Source: Martinezella lusitana
GTDB lineage: Bacteria; Pseudomonadota; Alphaproteobacteria; Rhizobiales; Rhizobiaceae
DNA: 64,000 nucleotides
Direction: 5' to 3'
Assembly (NCBI RefSeq): GCF_900094565.1
Contig: NZ_FMAF01000021.1
Location: 1 to 64,000, forward strand
Position numbers and translations under genes: made by a program. This document shows, one piece after another, positions 60,594 to 64,000 of this stretch. The notes beneath the pieces were generated by a model. It worked only from the letters and a program-made list of their open reading frames with translations, had not been told where the DNA came from and searched no databases. Every line of letters begins with the position of its first letter. Position 1 is the first letter of the stretch.

Positions 60594-62507
60594 TCAGCTT
60601 CTCCAGAAACGATTGGCTTTGACAGCCAGCTTCATCTCTTTACGCCGAAAATAAATCGCCCGACCGCAACGGATTGGGCTGTGACCTTGCACGATGATAA
60701 TCTGCTCATCCTTGCGCATGGACTGGGTGATTTCGTGCGGCATGATCAGCGGCCGGCGATGGAGGTTGACGTTTTCTGATTGGCGCGTTCCGCCATTCGC
60801 ATTACCCCAACCGAGATTGCGTGAACGACTGCGCACCTCGACGGTCATTTCTCCACATTGAGCCGATACGCTTCGAGCGGTTTCCAGCGCCTTAATCGCC
60901 GCGTAGGACGCGAATGCACATCCGTCGATCCAGGACGTTGCGCCATCTTTCCCGAAATGACGCTCAAGCTGGCCGACCGATTGATACATCAGCATCAAGG
61001 TGATCCCGTATTTACGGCCACGGTCGCGTGCCTCTTCGAGCGCGCGCATGTATCCCAGCAGATCAACCTCATCAAGCATGAACAGGGCCCGGCGCTGGAA
61101 GTCACCGTCGGCCTGGATCATGGCATTCAGTAGTGACCCGATAATAACCCGGCCAATCCCCGGATAGGAGCGCAGGATTGAGGCGGGGATGTTGAGAAAT
61201 ACATCCTTAGATCCTTTGGCGATGTCACGCGATTTGAAGGCATTGCCGCAGACGAGGCTTGCGTAATTGTCCAGCGAAAGCCACTGCGTGTCCTTGGAGG
61301 CGGTCGAATAGACGCCGGAAAAGGTCTGCTCGGTCATATTGGTAAACACGCCAAGGGTTTCGCGGATGAAGGCGGATCCAGAGTTTTCCTGGATGTCTCG
61401 TAGCATCGAAAGGACGGATGGCTCAGGCTCGGAGACGATAAGCCGCAAGCTACGCAGGGTGCGGCGGCCGGCATAATCGGGAGAGAACATGACGTGGGCG
61501 AGCAGACCTGTCAGAAGATTGTGGGCCTGGTTCTGGAAATAGGCGTTGGTGGAAGATTCGATGCGCAGACTGTCAGACAGCAGCATCTGAGCGATACCGA
61601 CAATATCCTCCTCCTTGCGCTGCGACGTCTCAATGCCGTCAAGTACGTTGAAGCCCATCACCGGATTGGTCGGGTCGAGCACCATGACTTCGCGGCCAAG
61701 AGCCTGCATACGGTGGTCAAGCACCATCGGCGCAACCTCTGTCGACGGATCGAGGCAGATGAGCGGTCCCCGGTAGCGCAGCGCGGTCGGTATGACGTTG
61801 CTCGTTGTCTTAAAGCCGCCTGAACCGGCAAAGAACAGCATGTGGGTTGAATCAAAATCCTGACGGTAGGTCAGAAGCGGCGCTTTCCCGCCCCGTCCCC
61901 AGGTCGGGAGTTTGTTTGGATCGAAGGAAAGATCGCGAACGAGTTCACGGTCGACGCGGTAGCGCTCTCCGACAACGATCTCTCCATCCGCGGGAAAGAG
62001 TTTCGCGGCCGCCGCCATGGGCAGCCAGTCGGCATCGCCGAAGACGCCACGCCTTGCTCGCTTGATCGGATCGGAAACGACGACCGATACTCGTGCCGAA
62101 ATGGCGACAAGGCCGAAGCCGACGATGATGCCCACCACAGCGAAGGCATCGAGATAGGATAGCGCTCCATCCCATGTGATGATTTGCCGACCGATTAGCG
62201 GCACGAGGCGGGAATATTCGCGGGCGCCATAGTATCCGGCGACAGTCAAAAAGCAGCCCAGGCCCGCGATCGCTATCGGCTTGCGGCGATGTTGCGGCAG
62301 GGACAGAACCATCAGCAATCCGGTAGCTGGGCCAATGAGAAGTACGGGCACGGGTGCGGCACGAAGGAACCAGTAAGCGCCCTTTATAGGCATGCCGCCG
62401 GCCCACAATTGCCATTGCGACGAGACGATTGCAGCGGAGAGCGCCGTGGCGACAATCGGAACAAGGGCCAACAGCATGCTCGAATGCAGCCTGCTACCGA
62501 GCGCCAT
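60594..62507 (-). CDS. traG: TraG/VirD4-type coupling protein, 637 aa
   Basis: Ti-type TraG: N-terminal membrane helices (LLALVPIVATALSAAIV, FAVVGIIVGFGLVAISARVS), then the coupling-ATPase with a P-loop FFAGSGGFKTTSNVIPTALR (Phe in place of the usual Lys-flanking residue, as in other TraG proteins) and RRALFMLDEVDLLGYM (Walker B). It brings the relaxase-DNA complex to the VirB channel. 637 residues, normal for this group. The ATG overlaps the traD stop by one base. Confidence 0.92.
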   Translation of the reverse strand: MALGSRLHSSMLLALVPIVATALSAAIVSSQWQLWAGGMPIKGAYWFLRAAPVPVLLIGPATGLLMVLSLPQHRRKPIAIAGLGCFLTVAGYYGAREYSRLVPLIGRQIITWDGALSYLDAFAVVGIIVGFGLVAISARVSVVVSDPIKRARRGVFGDADWLPMAAAAKLFPADGEIVVGERYRVDRELVRDLSFDPNKLPTWGRGGKAPLLTYRQDFDSTHMLFFAGSGGFKTTSNVIPTALRYRGPLICLDPSTEVAPMVLDHRMQALGREVMVLDPTNPVMGFNVLDGIETSQRKEEDIVGIAQMLLSDSLRIESSTNAYFQNQAHNLLTGLLAHVMFSPDYAGRRTLRSLRLIVSEPEPSVLSMLRDIQENSGSAFIRETLGVFTNMTEQTFSGVYSTASKDTQWLSLDNYASLVCGNAFKSRDIAKGSKDVFLNIPASILRSYPGIGRVIIGSLLNAMIQADGDFQRRALFMLDEVDLLGYMRALEEARDRGRKYGITLMLMYQSVGQLERHFGKDGATSWIDGCAFASYAAIKALETARSVSAQCGEMTVEVRSRSRNLGWGNANGGTRQSENVNLHRRPLIMPHEITQSMRKDEQIIIVQGHSPIRCGRAIYFRRKEMKLAVKANRFWRS

Positions 62508-62725
62508 TACCCGATTTCTCTATTGGGCGTCGAGCTCAGTTGAGCTGCAAAAGCCTCAGTGCCGATCCGCGTCAGCCACTGCTGCTCGGTCGAGCTTACA
62601 AGGATGTTTGCCATCGGCAAGAAGTCGCCAGAGAGAACGGCGCGGTCTGCGTTCGCCAATCCGGCCCTGACGACGATTGCGCCAAGTCTGAACTTCGTGC
62701 TTTCGCCATGCGCGCTCCTAGCCAT
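62507..62725 (-). CDS. traD: TraD, conjugal transfer protein, 72 aa
   Basis: Small protein of the Ti-type DNA-transfer operon: KFRLGAIVVRAGLANADRAV matches the 'klGglvvKAGLrdaDra' core of TraD. It overlaps both traC (8 bases) and traG (1 base). Confidence 0.78.
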   Translation of the reverse strand: MARSAHGESTKFRLGAIVVRAGLANADRAVLSGDFLPMANILVSSTEQQWLTRIGTEAFAAQLSSTPNREIG

Positions 62726-63002
62726 TTTGGGCAGTCTCGGCCACGGCTTCAGACGCAGGAGCTGGCAATCGAGGTGTTTGAGAGGATAGCTGGTTGAGGT
62801 TCTTGACCTCTGGCTGAAATCGCCGGGAGATATCGTCGAAGATCGCATCGAGTTCTTCATCTGAGATATCCAACTCGGCTAGACCGGACTTTGTTGCAGC
62901 CCTGACAAAGCGCTCCGCCGATTTTACTATCAGAAGTTTTTTGCGGTTTCTGAGTTTCTCGATCTGTGCGTCAATATCTGAAATAGCTGCTTTTGCTGGC
63001 AT
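62718..63002 (-). CDS. traC: TraC, conjugal transfer protein, 94 aa
   Basis: DIDAQIEKLRNRKKLLIVKS then LAELDISDEELDAIFDDISR fit TraC of Ti-type plasmids (coiled-coil followed by an 'aelei-eeeL-aif-eia-RF' end). GGAG 10 bases before the ATG at 63002 supports this start over an ATG at 63011. First gene of traC-traD-traG. In Ti-type plasmids oriT lies just upstream of traC, followed by divergent traA. Confidence 0.78.
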   Translation of the reverse strand: MPAKAAISDIDAQIEKLRNRKKLLIVKSAERFVRAATKSGLAELDISDEELDAIFDDISRRFQPEVKNLNQLSSQTPRLPAPASEAVAETAQNG

Positions 63003-63109
63003 TGTGAGCATTCTCCGGTGTTGCGCGGGCACCAATGACATCGGTTATACTATAATAAATAATATAGTTAAATGGCTATGTTGATTCAGCCTCAAAAATC
63101 CATAACCCG
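63003..63109. promoter_or_regulatory. AT-rich upstream region of traC
   Basis: Contains, on the minus strand, TATAGTATAACCG (63054-63042), likely a -10-type element for the traCDG operon, repeated almost exactly at 49864-49876. I saw no convincing rhizobial nic-site (CCAAGGGCGCA-like) here. Confidence 0.45.
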
Positions 63110-63625
63110 TCAGATAGGGCGATGCCCAAGCCGAAAGGCTGCTGACGTGGGTTTGGTGAACCGCGCGAAGGCAATGTGACGATTGTTAACCGAGGGAGAA
63201 GTTAGGTGCGGAAATCTTCTGCAAACGGAACCAAGGGGCAGACCGACTGGAATGCCATCAACTGGTGGCAGGTCAATCGGCGCGTTCGCATTCTGAGACA
63301 GCGTATCTTCCGGGCTTGCCGTGGGCAGCTTCTGGGGCTTCTTGGGAAGTGGCAATGCTTCCCCAGGCCCCCAGTCCCTCTCGAGCGTGACGTTGAAGAA
63401 AAATCGCAACGCCGAAATGGCGATGTGGATCGAGCCGGGCATCAGCTTCTTCTCGTTGGCGAGATAGACCTGATAGGTCCGAATATCCTCGCGGCCGAGC
63501 AAGTCTGGCGACTTGCCAAAGTGTCGGGCGAACAGCGACACCTGTTGCAGATACGAGAGCTGGGTATTGAGCGAAAGATTGCGCACCTGCACGTCTTCGC
63601 TCATGCGCTGGCGAAGTGGGGTCAT
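63110..63625 (-). pseudogene. Tyrosine recombinase N-terminal domain (IS91-associated type), truncated
   Basis: Begins MTPLRQRMSEDVQVRNLSLN with GAGGAG upstream and continues TQLSYLQQVSLFARHFGKSP, DIRTYQVYLANEKKL and ALRFFFNVTLERDWG, then PKKPQKLPTASPEDTL: the SAM-like N-terminal domain of the integrases that travel with IS91-family elements. After about 115 residues similarity stops and the catalytic R-H-R-Y part is missing. Confidence 0.75.
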
Positions 63626-63715
63626 GATGAGCTCCTCTGTGCGATGGAATGGGCTGGAAAGCAGCCGTCCCATCCTCTCGCAGTTGGGGCTCCTACTGAA
63701 TATCTGACCTACTTG

Positions 63716-63737
63716 CCGCTCCGGCGTAGCGGAGCGG
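63716..63737. repeat. Short hairpin near the integrase fragment
   Basis: CCGCTCC / GGAGCGG stem (7-8 bp) with a 6-8 base loop. It may belong to the end of the IS91-type element. Confidence 0.4.
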
Positions 63738-63866
63738 GTTAGTCCAATGCGGATAACTCAAAGTGGTGAAGGAAGACAAGCGTGCAATCTTCAGCCCCCC
63801 CCCGCCCATGTGCAGCGCGCCGCCGATTTCCCGCGTGGTCTGCAAAGCGTTGCCAAATCCAAGGAA

Positions 63867-63892
63867 GGAGCCGCCGCGTAAGCGGCGGTTCC
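63867..63892. repeat. Perfect long hairpin
   Basis: 11-bp stem (GGAGCCGCCGC with GCGGCGGTTCC, one G-T pair) and GTAA loop. No adjacent gene; a REP-like element or an IS end are possible. A run of ten C residues lies about 75 bases upstream. Confidence 0.45.
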
Positions 63893-64000
63893 CCTTGTTC
63901 TGGCGAGAAAAACGCGCCGCCAGGGGCGGGCGCTGGATATAAAAGGTTTGCATATTATCGGATATAATCAATTCTATTGAGTATATTGAGATGTTGTCAA

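Noticed and set aside
63233..63246. CCAAGGGGCA as a rhizobial oriT nic site
   Set aside because: It differs from the CCAAGGGCGCA core and lies inside the integrase fragment without the flanking inverted repeats of an oriT.

Overview
The window looks like part of a plasmid or other accessory replicon of a Rhizobium/Agrobacterium-type alphaproteobacterium. The grounds are the gene content (Usg, DUF982, DUF2934, DUF2252, Ti-type TraG/TraD/TraC, a VirB1-VirB11 conjugation system, many CUT1 sugar ABC transporters), a moderately high GC content, and alphaproteobacterial control elements (CIRCE, a ROSE-like RNA thermometer, RpoH-like and EcfG-like promoter motifs). No rRNA, tRNA, CRISPR array or replication genes were seen.

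Layout. 1-4.4 kb: an IS5-family transposase fragment, then a heat-shock block (groES-groEL with CIRCE, usg, an Hsp20 gene behind a SD-masking hairpin, DUF982). 5-13.3 kb: a stress block (DUF2252, PRC-barrel, DUF72, transglutaminase-like, a small protein plus the end-joining ligase LigD, a HARP-like small protein); several of these genes carry GGAAC-N16/17-CGTT-like promoters of the general stress sigma factor EcfG/RpoE2. 13.5-20.4 kb: a scar made of two truncated catabolic genes, then a CUT1 sugar ABC operon, two tandem VOC genes and an IclR regulator. 20.9 kb: a frameshifted phage-type gene. 21.8-27.5 kb: a BMP-type (nucleoside-like) ABC operon ending in a creatininase-family amidohydrolase and an EF-G fragment. 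29.2-39.9 kb: an AraC regulator and a galactoside/galactosamine-type catabolic locus (GH4 alpha-galactosidase, DeoR regulator, BadF-type kinase, ABC transporter, AgaS-like SIS protein, GatZ/KbaZ, and a PfkB kinase cut off by insertion sequences). 40-46 kb: a decayed zone of IS6 remnants and broken genes.

46.2-63.7 kb: a conjugation module. It holds an MNT-HEPN fusion protein, an RctA-like winged-helix regulator with a degenerate receiver, an alpha-oxoamine-synthase-like PLP enzyme whose ribosome binding site lies inside a long hairpin, a MarR-like regulator, a complete virB1-virB11 operon with a TrbM-like protein and an EexN-like lipoprotein, and convergent traC-traD-traG. The relaxase gene traA expected beyond traC is not in the window; an integrase fragment lies there instead.

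The most interesting unexplained unit is 47.2-50.4 kb: a regulator, a possible small-molecule synthase under apparent translational control, and a second regulator, placed directly before the conjugation pilus operon.
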